Of a stretch of DNA of 64,000 nucleotides, positions 30,225 through 41,149 are shown in pieces; position 1 is the first letter of the stretch, and each line of letters opens with the position of its first letter. The DNA is taken from the NCBI GenBank assembly GCA_900323505.1, contig OOIN01000022.1:496001-560000 (forward strand), read 5' to 3'. A program made the position numbers and the translations under genes. Origin of the DNA: Ustilago trichophora (lineage: Eukaryota > Basidiomycota > Ustilaginomycetes > Ustilaginales > Ustilaginaceae). The notes beneath the pieces are model-generated. The model was not told where the DNA came from. It saw only the letters and a program-made list of their open reading frames with translations, and ran no database searches.

Positions 30225-30667
30225 GTTGGAAGAGAGATCCTGACTGAGTAAGAACTGCTGCACCTGCTGAGAATGAGGTTGATCGTGGCGATGTGTGTAC
30301 GAGTCAAGCCTGAAATGAGTGTAAATTGGGGTATGGTGATTGGTGATGGTCGTTGTGGCGATGAAGAAAGGTCAAGGTGAGTAGAAGATAAGTTGGGTTA
30401 GATCGAAAAGCTTTATTTTGGTGTTCTTCTCCATCTCCACGCCGTGAATTTGCGAAATTTCCTTCTCGAAGGCTCCAAATGCCAGCCAGACCCTTGCGTG
30501 TGTTGCTTCTCGACCCAATCCTGCTCACGTGGCATTGCACTCGACACGCAATCCAGACACACTTCTGAAGAACAACGACAGACCCTTTGCACAAGATATC
30601 GCCTCGATGGGTAAAAAAAAAAAAAGGAGTGTATTCGATGCTACAGTCATGCTAAAGAATGTGGTGT
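30225..30667. other. Intergenic region upstream of the UPF0538 gene
   Basis: 443 bases between tandem minus-strand genes. It holds a 13-base A run at 30612-30624. A minus-strand open frame at about 30304-30594 could be a spliced 3' extension of the upstream gene, because that gene ends at TCA|GTAAAC and an acceptor TTCTTCAG lies at about 30565-30572; I could not confirm it. Confidence 0.4.
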
Positions 30668-33600
30668 TTACTGACTTGGAAAAACCCCAGATGAGTGGGC
30701 AACATCCTCTCTGCTGCCCGATCCACCACTTGATCCGGTAATTGGAGTCTTTGCAACACGTGCCGAGATATCTTGCAGCAACACCTTTTGCTGCTGTGGG
30801 AAACGACCTAGCATATCTTCGAATGCCAAGAGCTCTGCCGATTTGAGCTGTGTTGCCCCCGCATCCAGTCCCCCGCCAGCGAGAGGAGTGGCGGCGCCGA
30901 TTGAATCCATCCTTACAGGCAACTGAGACGAGTAGCTGTGCGACAATGACCCATTCTCTGGCGTCTGAATTCCCTGCGAGGTAAAAGTACCGTCCGAGGT
31001 GCTACCTGAGACTTCGACACTATCCGTCTTGTGCAGAGGCATGCCTTCAGACCACTGTACAGAGCCAATGCCCAGACCTGCTACTTCGCTTTCCCCACCG
31101 TTAGTGAGTGCGCGGTTCAACGATGCGGTGCTCCTGCTCATCTCGCTGGGAAGATGCTGACCAAGGGTATGACTGGCAAACGAAGGGGTGATGGGACTCG
31201 GAATCAAACCGCTAGCTTCGACTTCGAGCAGCTTGGTCACCATCTCGGCTGCGACCAGACTGTTGCGGCCAGTAGCCTCAATGCTCGGTCTAGGCCCACC
31301 TCCAAACGATGGCCGGGCCAGGTTGCTGAACGAAGGACGTGCGCCTCCACCGAAGGACGGACGTGTCTCGACAGACATTGACGGTCGCGAGCTTATTCCA
31401 GACGCATCTTCATCTCCGTATCTATCGTCTTCAAAGTCGAGCACGATGATGTCGGATGGTCCAATGCCTTTGGTGGTCTTCTTGTTCTTGCCCTTGATAC
31501 CCAAACGCTTGATCGCCTGCCCAACGCCTCGGTTGGTAGGCAGAGGTGGGCTGATGGGACTTGCAACGGGTGCCCTGTCTCGGTCCTGCGAGAACGATGT
31601 ACGCCCAGTACGAGCGGTGCTGAAGCTCGTAGAGCGCCAAGAGGGCGTCAACTGTTCACCGAAACCAGGGGTAGCTGGACTCTTAGGTGTCGAAGTGAAT
31701 TTGGTAGTAGCAGGCGAATTCAGAGCGGTAGATCGAAGTGAGGCTGGAGATTCCAATGCAGTACCATCGCGAAGAACATCCTGCTTCTTTGGGCGCAAAA
31801 TATCGAGGCTGACTTTTCTCGGACGAGGGTCTTTTGGAACTGCGAGCTCCAACGTAGGCGGCAAGGCATTCCCTCGTACATTGCCGCTAACACTCCTGCG
31901 CACCGACCTGTGTTCACCAAAGGAGCGAGGGTTTGGCGAGGTAGGCATCGAGATGGATGAACGACCTGCGTTGGCATCGGCAGGATCCGAGATGTACGAC
32001 ATGCGCTCGGTGAGCTCTTCGACGCGCGAAAGACGGTCTCCTGCAGGATTGCCACGGATGAAGCGACCCAGCGGCGACCTGAAACGCTGCTCGTCGCCCG
32101 CCGTCTCGCTCAGCTCTTCCGCAGCGTCTTCGCTCTTGCGCTGCGGCAAAGCACCTTGCTTTGAAGCACTGGTGAGATCGTCTTCCTGCGCGTCATTGAG
32201 CCAAGCCTCGCCATGACCAAGCGAGCTCATCTCTGCATCCTCAAAGGCGGCCTCGATCCCTGGCTGGGGCGTCTCGCTGAGCAGTGCAGGGCTCAACGTT
32301 TTGCGAATTGTCGTACGTGTTTGGCTGACGTTGACCGGCGAGTCCGCCGGCTCGACGACGTCGAATCCTCGAGCAGAAGACATCGAGGATCTCGGTGCTG
32401 CCTCGTCTGCAACATCAGGATGAGACAACTTGGGCGGCAGCGGCACGAAGCTGTCAATCACCGCGTCCAGGTCCTCGTGCGTCTTCTTGCGTCGCAGCAG
32501 CCTTCCAAAGGAGCGGGAGGCTTTTTCGGCAGATGCGAAGGTGGATGACGACTGTACCAGCGGCGACTCCTCCCAAACGGAGCGAGATGGCTCCAGATCT
32601 TCTGGTGAGGCAAAGTTGGTCGACAAGGAAGTTGGCATTCTGATCGAAGGGCTGTTGTAGCTATGTGATTGGCTCGTCATTTCCTGGTGTCCGACTTCTT
32701 TATTGTCCAGCCCAGTGAGATGGCGCGGAATCGCTGGAACAGCGGGAATGTTGGACACTTCATCCTTGCTGCGATTGGAGCCGCGAGAAGATGTCAACGA
32801 CTTTACACGGTTTCGGAAGGGTCGATCCGCCTTCTTGCCTACCGTGGCACTGAAAGTGCCTACAGGTGGGGATGTTGAAGGGGTCAGAGTCGTCCGAGGT
32901 GAACCCTCGTACAGGACCTGTGCCGGCGAGGAGGAATGCACCGAGAACTCGCGAGAGGGAGTATTGGGCGTACCCTTGGGGGTCATGGATCCTTTGACCT
33001 TGGTGAAGAAGCCGCCAATCTTGCCGCGTGAAGGCTGCTGCTGCTGTTGCGATGACATTGCGGATCGAGCGAACGCATCGAACGGCGAATCACCGTTCTC
33101 ATGCAGATTGCTTGTGGAACGACTGAAGGTGCTTGCCAAGCTACGAGAGCTCGACATGGTCGGCAATGAAACGTCCGGCCAGCCTGCATTTGCTGGGGTC
33201 TCCCAGGATGCTTCTGCCGCGCCCGAACTTGCTTGGGGCAAAGCCTTCCTATGGTGGTTGCCTCTTCTTGACGCGCGAGTCGAGGTTGCATCCGATCCAG
33301 CAGTGGTTTCTGTCGCCACCGGCGACAATTCGCCACGAGCTTGCCACTCTGGTTTGATGTTGCTTGCTCTTTCCGGTTCGACCTCGCGCCGTGGTTCAGC
33401 TCGCGTCTCTGCTTGTGACCCGACGTTTGCGGCACGAGCGCCAGACTCGAGCGCAAAGGCAGTAAGATTGCCCTGACCGCCCTGTGTGCTAACACCGAAG
33501 GATCTTGACATATCGGCAACCTCTTCCTCTGGTCTGTCGAGTACCTTGCTCAGCGGTCGAGCCCGTCGACCGAGGGTGATGTTGCGAGGACGAGGCATGA

Positions 33601-35443
33601 AAGGTCTTACAAAGCGCGAGTCTGAGAAGCTGCGTCGACCCTCAACAATCAACTCCTGTTCAGGAACGGCAAGGCTCGATTTGCGGTTGACAGCAGCCCC
33701 CATACGACCTGTACCGGAAGTCCCGCCGTTGAGCAGACCAGCACGGAACGGTGAGATGATGGAGTCCAAACTTCGGCGTACCACACCGGGGCCTCGCCCC
33801 TCTCTTTCCGGCTTGGACGATGAAGATGTGGCCACAAACTGTGGTCGATCAGGTGTTCCAGCTCTAGGGTCTTCCTCAGGCTCCGAGTCGCCCGACATTT
33901 CAAACTCATTGCGAAACTCGTCGTCCCGACGAAGGGGAAAGATGTTTCGGTCGAGCTCTTCGTCATCCTGGCCTGTGAGTGCTGGTACAGGCACTCGAGA
34001 AACGGACCCGCTGGGTTTGTGAGCTTTGCGAGGAACATTCTTCGGTGGGACTGCCGGCGGGGACGCCTGAGGGGAAGGGGAAGGTGGCGCTGGTTTCTCT
34101 GGCAATGGTGGTCCTCCGAGCGCAGGCGTTTCCGGGCCTAGGATCTGACGGATCTTGCTCATCGACTTGCGCGGCGGTGTAACGTACTCCGACCCGCTTG
34201 CGAAGCTGCGCATGTGTAAATGAGATGGAGCTGATGACATGGCCAATCCGGTTGCCGAGGGTCGTCGTGGGAGGTGTAAGAAGCTCTTATCGTCCAGCAC
34301 CGCATCGCTGGGCGAGGTCGTGGCCGAGGCTGTTGGCGGAAGTTGGCTCGAATGACCAGATGTCGAAGTCGAGTTCTGGTTTGGCCGATGTCGACGACTG
34401 CTTCGGGAAGCAGTTTCACGAAGCTCAAAGCCAGGTTGAAGGATGGGCAGGGATGGCAACTGGCGCAGGTCCGTCTCCTCCTTTTCAAAGGCCATAGCTG
34501 AAGCGTAGGGATGGTTCATGCGGAGCGGAGCAGGTGCCGATGAGGACGCATGAAGGCGTTGGGCATGCATCTGAAGATCGCGAGGGTCGTGATTGTCGCT
34601 CGTATTACCCGAAGACGAAGGATGGCCGGCTGTACGTGGTGTTGAGGTTGCGAGTTCAGGAAGCGAAGGGGAGCCAAAAGTCGATTGCCAATTGGTGGAG
34701 CTAGTGACTCGCGGTGGCGGAATGGGAGGAACGAGCGGTTTGGGACGGGACTGGTCGCGCAATCTGCGAGCACGACGTCTATGGCTGGAGCTGGCGACGG
34801 AGGACGAACGATTTGAACGCACCGAGCCTTCAAAAGAGGCGCGCACTGGGGTCGAGCGGTCTTCGCAGATGTCATCGGCATCGGAACCTCCGCCCTCGTT
34901 GGATTGGTGATACGACAGATCCCAGTTGCCAGCCTTGCGTGCTGCGTGCCTCCTGCGAGTGGAGAGATCTGACTGGTCGAACGACTTGCGAGAGGTGGGA
35001 GTGCCAGTTTGAAATGGCGAGGCGAGTTTGTCGCGCTTGTGACCGCTGGAGAAGGAAGCTCGGGATGATCGATTTGACAAGGAGCCGTAGCGTTCCTGCC
35101 ATGCTGCATGATCCGGATGACGAGGATCGGCGGCCTGAACGATGGCGTCAAAGAGCTCGGATCCCAGATGAGACGTCTTGGGCTGAGGCGAGCTAGTTCC
35201 AGACGTTGATGCCTTCTTGGAAGAGTAGCAAGGTTCGAGTGGTGATTGGAGAGTCATAACGGGTGCATTGGCTGTTGCAGCTTGCAAAGGCTTTGTGGTG
35301 TGTGCTAGCGAGCTGGGCCCTGCATGAGCTGCATCGGATTGTGTGGGATGGCTGTGTGAGATGTGATATCTGTCTGCATGAGCCTGAGTTGAAGGCATAT
35401 GAGACTGGAGCTGATAGGGATGGTTCTGAAGTGAAGCCGACAT
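30668..35443 (-). CDS. 1,591-residue disordered Ser/Pro/Arg-rich protein of unknown function
   Basis: Single exon from the ATG at 35443 (MSASLQNHPYQLQ). No globular domain is evident. The protein is dominated by Ser, Pro, Arg and Gly, with many potential phosphorylation sites. Proline-rich, SH3-ligand-like segments occur around residue 450 (PPLPEKPAPPSPSPQ, then PPAVPPKNVPRK). Near the C-terminus there is a short basic patch (GQAIKRLGIKGKNKKTTKG) followed by DIIVLDFEDDRYGDED. Next come several RPSF repeats (ARPSF, TRPSF, LARPSFGGGPRPS). One candidate helical stretch is ELLAFEDMLGRFPQQQKVLLQDISARV at the end, given here by its flanks. This composition suits a cell-polarity, cytoskeletal or signalling scaffold, but that is inference. 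A potential donor at the stop leaves the exact C-terminus open. Confidence 0.85.
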   Translation of the reverse strand: MSASLQNHPYQLQSHMPSTQAHADRYHISHSHPTQSDAAHAGPSSLAHTTKPLQAATANAPVMTLQSPLEPCYSSKKASTSGTSSPQPKTSHLGSELFDAIVQAADPRHPDHAAWQERYGSLSNRSSRASFSSGHKRDKLASPFQTGTPTSRKSFDQSDLSTRRRHAARKAGNWDLSYHQSNEGGGSDADDICEDRSTPVRASFEGSVRSNRSSSVASSSHRRRARRLRDQSRPKPLVPPIPPPRVTSSTNWQSTFGSPSLPELATSTPRTAGHPSSSGNTSDNHDPRDLQMHAQRLHASSSAPAPLRMNHPYASAMAFEKEETDLRQLPSLPILQPGFELRETASRSSRRHRPNQNSTSTSGHSSQLPPTASATTSPSDAVLDDKSFLHLPRRPSATGLAMSSAPSHLHMRSFASGSEYVTPPRKSMSKIRQILGPETPALGGPPLPEKPAPPSPSPQASPPAVPPKNVPRKAHKPSGSVSRVPVPALTGQDDEELDRNIFPLRRDDEFRNEFEMSGDSEPEEDPRAGTPDRPQFVATSSSSKPEREGRGPGVVRRSLDSIISPFRAGLLNGGTSGTGRMGAAVNRKSSLAVPEQELIVEGRRSFSDSRFVRPFMPRPRNITLGRRARPLSKVLDRPEEEVADMSRSFGVSTQGGQGNLTAFALESGARAANVGSQAETRAEPRREVEPERASNIKPEWQARGELSPVATETTAGSDATSTRASRRGNHHRKALPQASSGAAEASWETPANAGWPDVSLPTMSSSRSLASTFSRSTSNLHENGDSPFDAFARSAMSSQQQQQPSRGKIGGFFTKVKGSMTPKGTPNTPSREFSVHSSSPAQVLYEGSPRTTLTPSTSPPVGTFSATVGKKADRPFRNRVKSLTSSRGSNRSKDEVSNIPAVPAIPRHLTGLDNKEVGHQEMTSQSHSYNSPSIRMPTSLSTNFASPEDLEPSRSVWEESPLVQSSSTFASAEKASRSFGRLLRRKKTHEDLDAVIDSFVPLPPKLSHPDVADEAAPRSSMSSARGFDVVEPADSPVNVSQTRTTIRKTLSPALLSETPQPGIEAAFEDAEMSSLGHGEAWLNDAQEDDLTSASKQGALPQRKSEDAAEELSETAGDEQRFRSPLGRFIRGNPAGDRLSRVEELTERMSYISDPADANAGRSSISMPTSPNPRSFGEHRSVRRSVSGNVRGNALPPTLELAVPKDPRPRKVSLDILRPKKQDVLRDGTALESPASLRSTALNSPATTKFTSTPKSPATPGFGEQLTPSWRSTSFSTARTGRTSFSQDRDRAPVASPISPPLPTNRGVGQAIKRLGIKGKNKKTTKGIGPSDIIVLDFEDDRYGDEDASGISSRPSMSVETRPSFGGGARPSFSNLARPSFGGGPRPSIEATGRNSLVAAEMVTKLLEVEASGLIPSPITPSFASHTLGQHLPSEMSRSTASLNRALTNGGESEVAGLGIGSVQWSEGMPLHKTDSVEVSGSTSDGTFTSQGIQTPENGSLSHSYSSQLPVRMDSIGAATPLAGGGLDAGATQLKSAELLAFEDMLGRFPQQQKVLLQDISARVAKTPITGSSGGSGSREDVAHSSGVFPSQ

Positions 35444-37592
35444 CTTGAGAACACACTTATGAGCTGAAGAGCTGTGCGATGCCCGGCAAGATGCGGCGTC
35501 GAGCGCGCCAGAGTCGGGGTTTTGACAATACAAGCAATGTGCTTATGATGAAGAAAGCTGAGCGACAGGCAAGCAGATCATTGGTCCGTTTTGGTGATGC
35601 CAGAGAGCAGAGTGAAGATAGGTGCTTGTTCGAGCTTGACCACGATGGGAGCCGATGAGTGGGAGTAGGTAGATGTGGAGTGGTGATGGAGGGGATAGGT
35701 AGCGTAGAGCAAGCGACTGAGATAGGTGTGGGTGTGACGGAAGGCTGGGGAGGAAGAGGATGAAGATGGACAAGGCGAACGTGTCGAGCGTGGCGAGGAG
35801 TGTGCCTACTCAGCGTGGCTAAGCGTGACTGTGGATGAAAGCTGCAAGAACGTTGTTGAGTGCAAATGAGCGGTTTGGCACAACAGACAGACACTGATGC
35901 AGAGACATGAGAGAGGAAGGAGGGCAGGGCAAGAGACAGAGAGGGGGGGCAGCATATACACACACGCTCACTCAGAGCTGTCGGAAGCAAGCGACGGTGT
36001 GAAGCAAAAGCAAAAGCACAGGCAAGACGAAGGGCCGGATAGGCCGATCGTGAGGAAGTACGAGAACGAGAACGAGAGCAAGAGCAAGAGGAGAGAGTGC
36101 ATGTGCATGTCTGACAGTTGCTCTCGCCTAACCATTCTGTTTTGCCTTGGAGGTGAATCCAGGATCTGGTAAGAGGAACTCTTGTCCAAGAAGGGCAACT
36201 GAACCTCGCAACAGCAGCAGCAGCAGCAATCAGAAAGCCGAGATTTGACCAGCAGCTCGCTACACTCAAACCTGCATATTTTTTTTTTTCCCTCTTCAAC
36301 AGCACGCGCTCACTTGCAGCTGTGTGAACTCGAATCCAACCAAAGCACACACAAGCGAAGAGCGGAAGGATACTGGACTACTTGTAGTTGAGATGTACTA
36401 CTGTGTCGAAGAGCGGCAGGCGAGGGTGCTGTGTGATTCATCTGATGCAAACCGATTCACTGATTTGGGTCGGCCCACCCCAGCATCGTCAGTCACTCTC
36501 ATCTCGTCACCGTCGGGTTCTCGTTCTTTCTCTCTTTAAGATCGAAGTAGGGTTCTCGCCTTCAGTCTCATCGTTGGCTGAAGAGAAAGGGAGAGAGAGA
36601 AAGAGAGACGGTGCTTGTCTCTCACAGCTTCCATATCGATTCGATTCTACTCGCCCGCACCCACTCGCCCACTCGCACTTTTTCAAGGCACGGACCCTTT
36701 CAGAAGAAGGTTTGTTCATGAGATGCCAAATGAAGGCCGTGGTCATTCCTTCTTCGGCTCATCCGAAATGAAACCATCACCCACACACTCACGGTGGGCT
36801 TTGAGCAACAACAAAAAAAAAATCTAAAGGACAGCTCAAGGGGGCGAGATGCAAGCGAGGGCTTAGCGCACACCGAGGCTGCATATCTGCCTGTGAGTGT
36901 GTAAGGCTAGGACCCGCACTTTCTTCCTCTCACACACACACCTCTCGGTCCGGCCCAAGGAGTATTTCATTTGTCGCCTGGCGAGATGAAATCCCACTTT
37001 AGTAAAATGTGGGCCTGAGTGTGCTACTATCGACAAAAGCTTTGCCCCGCACCACCAACACTACCACCGCGCAATCATAGTTGAACAAGTCATTGGTCTT
37101 ACTGTGGGGGCCATGCTCCTTTGGATCGGACTCGAATTTCGAGCAAGAAGGGGTCTAGCCTGTTTTTCTTTCAAATTTCTCCGGCCAATTTTGCATGATT
37201 CGAACCCCTGATTTCTTCTTGATGAGGCACCTTTCCCGTCTCCTCCGCCTTTCTAATCTTCATTTTGTTTTTCTCTTCTTGGAAAGAAAAAAAAAATCTC
37301 TTCAGGAGCTAAACCTGCAAGCCAAAAGAGGGCTTTTCGACTTCGGAAGCTTACACCTCTCCTTACATTGTATCTCACCTTTGTCGAGGCTGTCAATCCT
37401 CTCGGCAAAGAGCAAGATTTCAACAAGTAACTAGTGATGGCCGATTCTCCTCTTCTTTCCTCTTCTCTCCTCTCCTCTTTTCTCTTTCATGAGGAAAGCA
37501 AAAAAGGAGAACTGGTGAAAATTCCAGACGGTTAATCGCTGTAATGTCGAAATTGACTGAGGGAACAAATTGGATCGATTTGTTTCTTGTTT

Positions 37593-37626
<34 letters not shown>

Positions 37627-39180
37627 CAACTCGGCACACGCTTCACCCTTCTTTTTGGCGGATGGAAAGTGTCTCAGATGGGCTGAAGACGTGCGCGGCA
37701 CCTGAAAACCCACAGCCTTGCAGTTTATAAAAGAAAAGAGAGGGAGAAAGAGGGCATTGCCCGATCGGGAAGGTTTCTCCATTCGCCATTCCTCTGAAAG
37801 GTTTGGGACCTGCGCTGTCGAAGTGTCGAGTGTGTAATGTAAAGCTTTCCGGGTGATGAAGTCTCCGATCCGGCCTTTCCGAGAGCCCGCAGAGAAACAA
37901 CAGAGAATCCACACCAAAGATTGGCTGATAGAACTGATAACTAGCACTTCTCTTCAACTGTGAGCTATTTTCGGTCAAGATCAACCAACCCCTCTTTTGG
38001 TGTGGCCACATAAAGCTCGAGTTTGAGCTTCCAGAGAGTCTTGCCCTCCTTGGAATAAATGTTCTGGTTGCATGATCGGGCAATGCTGTTGTGTTCAGCT
38101 CTCCGCAACGATTACCGCTGCTTCTTTGGGGGGAATTACTGTATCAAATTAGACTAACTTACGGCGCAGGAACCAGAAGCCTTCATCTCGCATTTGCCTT
38201 CCCCTCTTTTGATTCCGTAAACCCTCTTGTAGTTTCCTGAAATTGGTAGTACAATTGTAGCTCAATATCTTTGCTGTTGTTTGCAGCGGAAATATTTGTA
38301 CTGTACGGATATAGTTGTGTGTAATCGGGTTGTCAAAGAAGCATCTTGAGCGAGGTGAGATTGCGACGTGGCATGTCGAACTTCTAGCAAAAAAGGTGAA
38401 CCCTCGAATCCCCACAGATTTGGAAAAGATAAGCGACCCTCGCCGTATGCACTTGCTGCCAAAGAAAGTATTTCATCTGCATCCCGTGGTGAGAACAAAT
38501 GAAGGCATACGGCAAGGTTCAGAGCGAAGAGCTTTAATTTCGCATCTGCTTCCCTCAAAGCAGGCGTGGGAACGATGACGGGGTCTTGATACGGATGTCT
38601 CAGTGGCGGTCGGTAAGAAAAGTAATGCCTCCCTCGTCCTCATAGATGGTAGTCAGCGATGGTCGGAAACGCCGATTCATCTGATAGAGAAGCATATCGG
38701 CTTTCCCGATCAGCCAAATTCAGTTTCAAACAATGAGTTGGCTAGCACCAGCACTGACACCATCTGAACTCTCTAGTCAGATGCTTTGACAGGAATCAAC
38801 AGGCGGTACAGATGGCTCGAGTCGGGAACAGGTCAGCTTTTGAGTCACTCGCAGCTTCCGTTCCAAGTCAAACAATCGCAAACTAAGGCTATCGACAGCG
38901 GCACAGTTCTGCAGCCATGATCTTCGACCGCTCTGCAAACCGACCGCGCCTTGTTTGACTCCCAACGACACTTGAAGCTGATTGCCGAGTGGCAGACATT
39001 CGTTTGATGGACAGTACAAGCTTCCAAATCTAGAAGGATTTGTGGAGAAACGACGAAAACCTCGGAACTCGGTTCAGACCATCACGTTGCACGCGACTTT
39101 TGTTTCTTTCGCACCCTGATCCATTCCAGCACTCTTTTCTTTTTCAACATACCCACCATTGCTCACACAACACAGCAACG
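35444..39180. other. 3.7-kb gene-free region between divergent genes
   Basis: It separates the minus-strand disordered protein from plus-strand PDCD5. Open frames here (for example 35457-36350 and 37643-38083 on the minus strand) are low-complexity or resemble nothing. Simple repeats include CAG at 36208-36229, GAGA-type purine runs near 36587-36610, CA near 36931-36943, and a 31-base A run at 37594-37624. A minus-strand frame at 38777-39019 has somewhat protein-like composition but no recognisable family. Confidence 0.6.
37594..37624. repeat. Poly(A) run of 31 bases
   Basis: The longest mononucleotide run in the window. No target-site duplication or retroelement coding sequence is seen next to it, so it is listed as a simple repeat. 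Confidence 0.95.
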
Positions 39181-39947
39181 ATGGAGGACGACGAACTGCA
39201 AGCTATTCGAGCCGCCCGTATGGCTCAGCTCAAGAATGGAGGTGGTGGCGCTGGAGGTGGTGCTGGTTCTAGCGGAGGTCCTGGTGGTAAGTTTCTCTCT
39301 TTCTCTCGTCCATACTGAGGCTTCAATAGCAATTAGTTGGCGTTGTGACTGACATTGTTTCCTTCTATACGGCACGGCAACGGTAGGCTTTGGAGGCGCA
39401 TCAGGCGGACCTGGAAGTGCAGGACCAAATGCAGGAAAGAATCAAGAGGATCAAGCAGCACAACAAGAAGAGATGAAGCGTCAAATGTTGAGTCGAATCT
39501 TGGACGCCGAGGCTCGAGAACGTTGTAAGTTCCCATCCCATCATCCCCTTTTTCGTTCCTTTCAACAGATCTTTTCCCATCTGACACTGTCTTTTTCTCT
39601 CTCTGCTATGGAATTCGCACCACAATAGTGTCGAGAATCGGCCTCGTCAAGCCCCAAAAGGCCCGTCAGATCACCGACTTGCTCATCCGCATGGCCCAAT
39701 CAGGACAAATCCGAGGCAGGATCACCGAAGACCAGCTCATCGGTCTTTTGGATCAGGTGGACCAGGCCAACTCTGCCGATTCTGGAGCGGGGAAAATTAC
39801 AGTAAGTACATGCAGAGCAGATGTCGCAGATGTCGTTGAGGAAGAACGCATGAATGCTGACAATTCATTGACCGTATGACGGATGGGTAACAGTTTACGA
39901 GGAAGAAGACGGTTCAGAGTGACGATGATAGCGATTTCGATTTGTAA
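39181..39947 (+). CDS. PDCD5/TFAR19-family protein, four exons
   Basis: join(39181..39286,39387..39524,39629..39801,39894..39947), 156 residues. All introns have GTAAGT donors and AG acceptors, and every phase fits. The N-terminus MEDDELQAIRAARMAQLKNG is the classic PDCD5 start. A Gly-rich insert follows (GGGGAGGGAGSSGGPGG ... GASGGPGSAGP) where most family members have a shorter linker. The helical core reads EEMKRQMLSRILDAEARERL, SRIGLVKPQKARQITDLLI and MAQSGQIRGRITEDQLIGLL. The tail is TRKKTVQSDDDSDFDL. PDCD5 proteins are small DNA-/chaperonin-associated helical-bundle proteins conserved from archaea to humans. In the 4-exon structure it is the most intron-rich gene here. It is convergent with the TRAPP gene. 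Confidence 0.95.
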
Positions 39948-40186
39948 CAAGCAGCACCACACAATCAGGATAACTTCAGGTCAATTGCACAAACTTCAAG
40001 CAGCAGACAGCATTCAACTGAACATGTTGAGATCGTTGCAATGTACAGCTGCTGCGGGAGGCGTTTGTTGCCGAAAGCACAGGAGCGACTGCACACCATC
40101 GTCTAGCCTCGGTTCTACACTCGCAATCTACGATCGTAGCCCTGTGTGCCTGAGAAAGTGGGGTATATCTATCTTTCGAACTATGT

Positions 40187-41149
40187 CTAGCTCGCCTGCG
40201 GAGCCTGAGTTGTTGCCCCCGAAGCCGCCGTCGCCGCCTGCCCTGCACCCGTTGTCCTCTGTGTCTTGACATGAAAAGTGCACTGAGGAGCCTGATTCGT
40301 CTCCGCCACCACCGCACTCGGTACATCCAACTGCGCCAGTGCTCCTTTCACAATACCCACAGGATAAGCCAAGAACACTCTGGCCTCCTTTGCCGTCACC
40401 TGTGCCCCGTGGGCTGTGGAAACGTGTCTTAGAGGTTGAAACTGATTATCGTGCAAAACATAGACTCCTCTATGATTGGTTCGAAGATTGTCGACCTGTT
40501 TGCCCCATACGGAGGTCCAGACTTCCTTGCAGACGAATTTGAGGACGTCCAAGGTGTCTGTGAAGCGGGCACGATCGCGCGCGAGGTTTTCAGCGGTATG
40601 ATAGCCAACGTGGTACCCGATGCTTTCGAGACGTTGGATGAGCATGCTTTCGATTTCGGAGAGTGTTTCACTGGCAGAAGGTTTGATGCCGGAGACGCTG
40701 CGTACAACTTCGCTGTGCGGCGAAGCGGCTGATGTCGCTGTTGATGCGGGTGCAATGGTGGAGGATGGAGGTCTGCTGGAGGAGGAGGGTGGAGGGGGAA
40801 GGTTGATTCCAGCAAGCTGAAGCTCTTCACGTGCAAGCAATTGCTTGCGGGCGACGAAGCGAGAGCTGTGGATGAGCGTGTGAACCATTTCAGTGGCGAG
40901 AGAGTGCAGAGCTTGACTGTCGACGTAGTGCAAGATGGGTGTAGCTAGGTCGAGAACGTCGGAAGTGATGAGCCCGGCTGAGGTGCCAGGGTGCGCGGCA
41001 TCGCCGCTACCACTGCCTGGATTTGCTGAAGCTGACAGACTGGGTAGTGCGTGGGATGGTCGAGGGATCGATGGGCTTGATGAGGAGCCGATGGAGAGTC
41101 GTTCGATTGCAGGGGCCGTAGATGGCCCTGCTGTGGCCGGTCTGGACAT
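40187..41149 (-). CDS. TRS33: TRAPP complex subunit Trs33/TRAPPC6
   Basis: 320 residues, single exon. A Ser/Pro/Ala-rich N-terminal extension of about 60 residues precedes the Bet3-like fold. The fold begins at DVLDLATPILHYVDSQALH and is interrupted by a disordered insert of about 50 residues (PPPPSSSSRPPSS...). It resumes at ETLSEIESMLIQRLESIGYH. The hallmark GYHVGYHTAENLARDRARF and FVCKEVWTSVWGKQVDNLRT match TRAPPC6, as does NHRGVYVLHDNQFQPL. TRAPP complexes act as Rab GEFs in ER-Golgi and intra-Golgi traffic. At 320 residues it is about twice the usual 160-270, due to the extension, insert and a Gln/Ala/Thr-rich tail. Confidence 0.92.
   Translation of the reverse strand: MSRPATAGPSTAPAIERLSIGSSSSPSIPRPSHALPSLSASANPGSGSGDAAHPGTSAGLITSDVLDLATPILHYVDSQALHSLATEMVHTLIHSSRFVARKQLLAREELQLAGINLPPPPSSSSRPPSSTIAPASTATSAASPHSEVVRSVSGIKPSASETLSEIESMLIQRLESIGYHVGYHTAENLARDRARFTDTLDVLKFVCKEVWTSVWGKQVDNLRTNHRGVYVLHDNQFQPLRHVSTAHGAQVTAKEARVFLAYPVGIVKGALAQLDVPSAVVAETNQAPQCTFHVKTQRTTGAGQAATAASGATTQAPQAS

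Noticed and set aside
35457..36350. 297-codon minus-strand frame upstream of the giant disordered protein
   Set aside because: Low-complexity Ser/Leu/Cys composition over purine/pyrimidine repeats; more likely leader or promoter.
37190..37240. GATTCGAACCCCTGATTTC resembles the T-arm and upstream part of a minus-strand tRNA
   Set aside because: The bases flanking the loop do not form a T-stem, and no acceptor stem or anticodon arm can be drawn.
37594..37624. Poly(A) run as a possible retrotransposon tail
   Set aside because: No target-site duplication, reverse transcriptase or structured element next to it.
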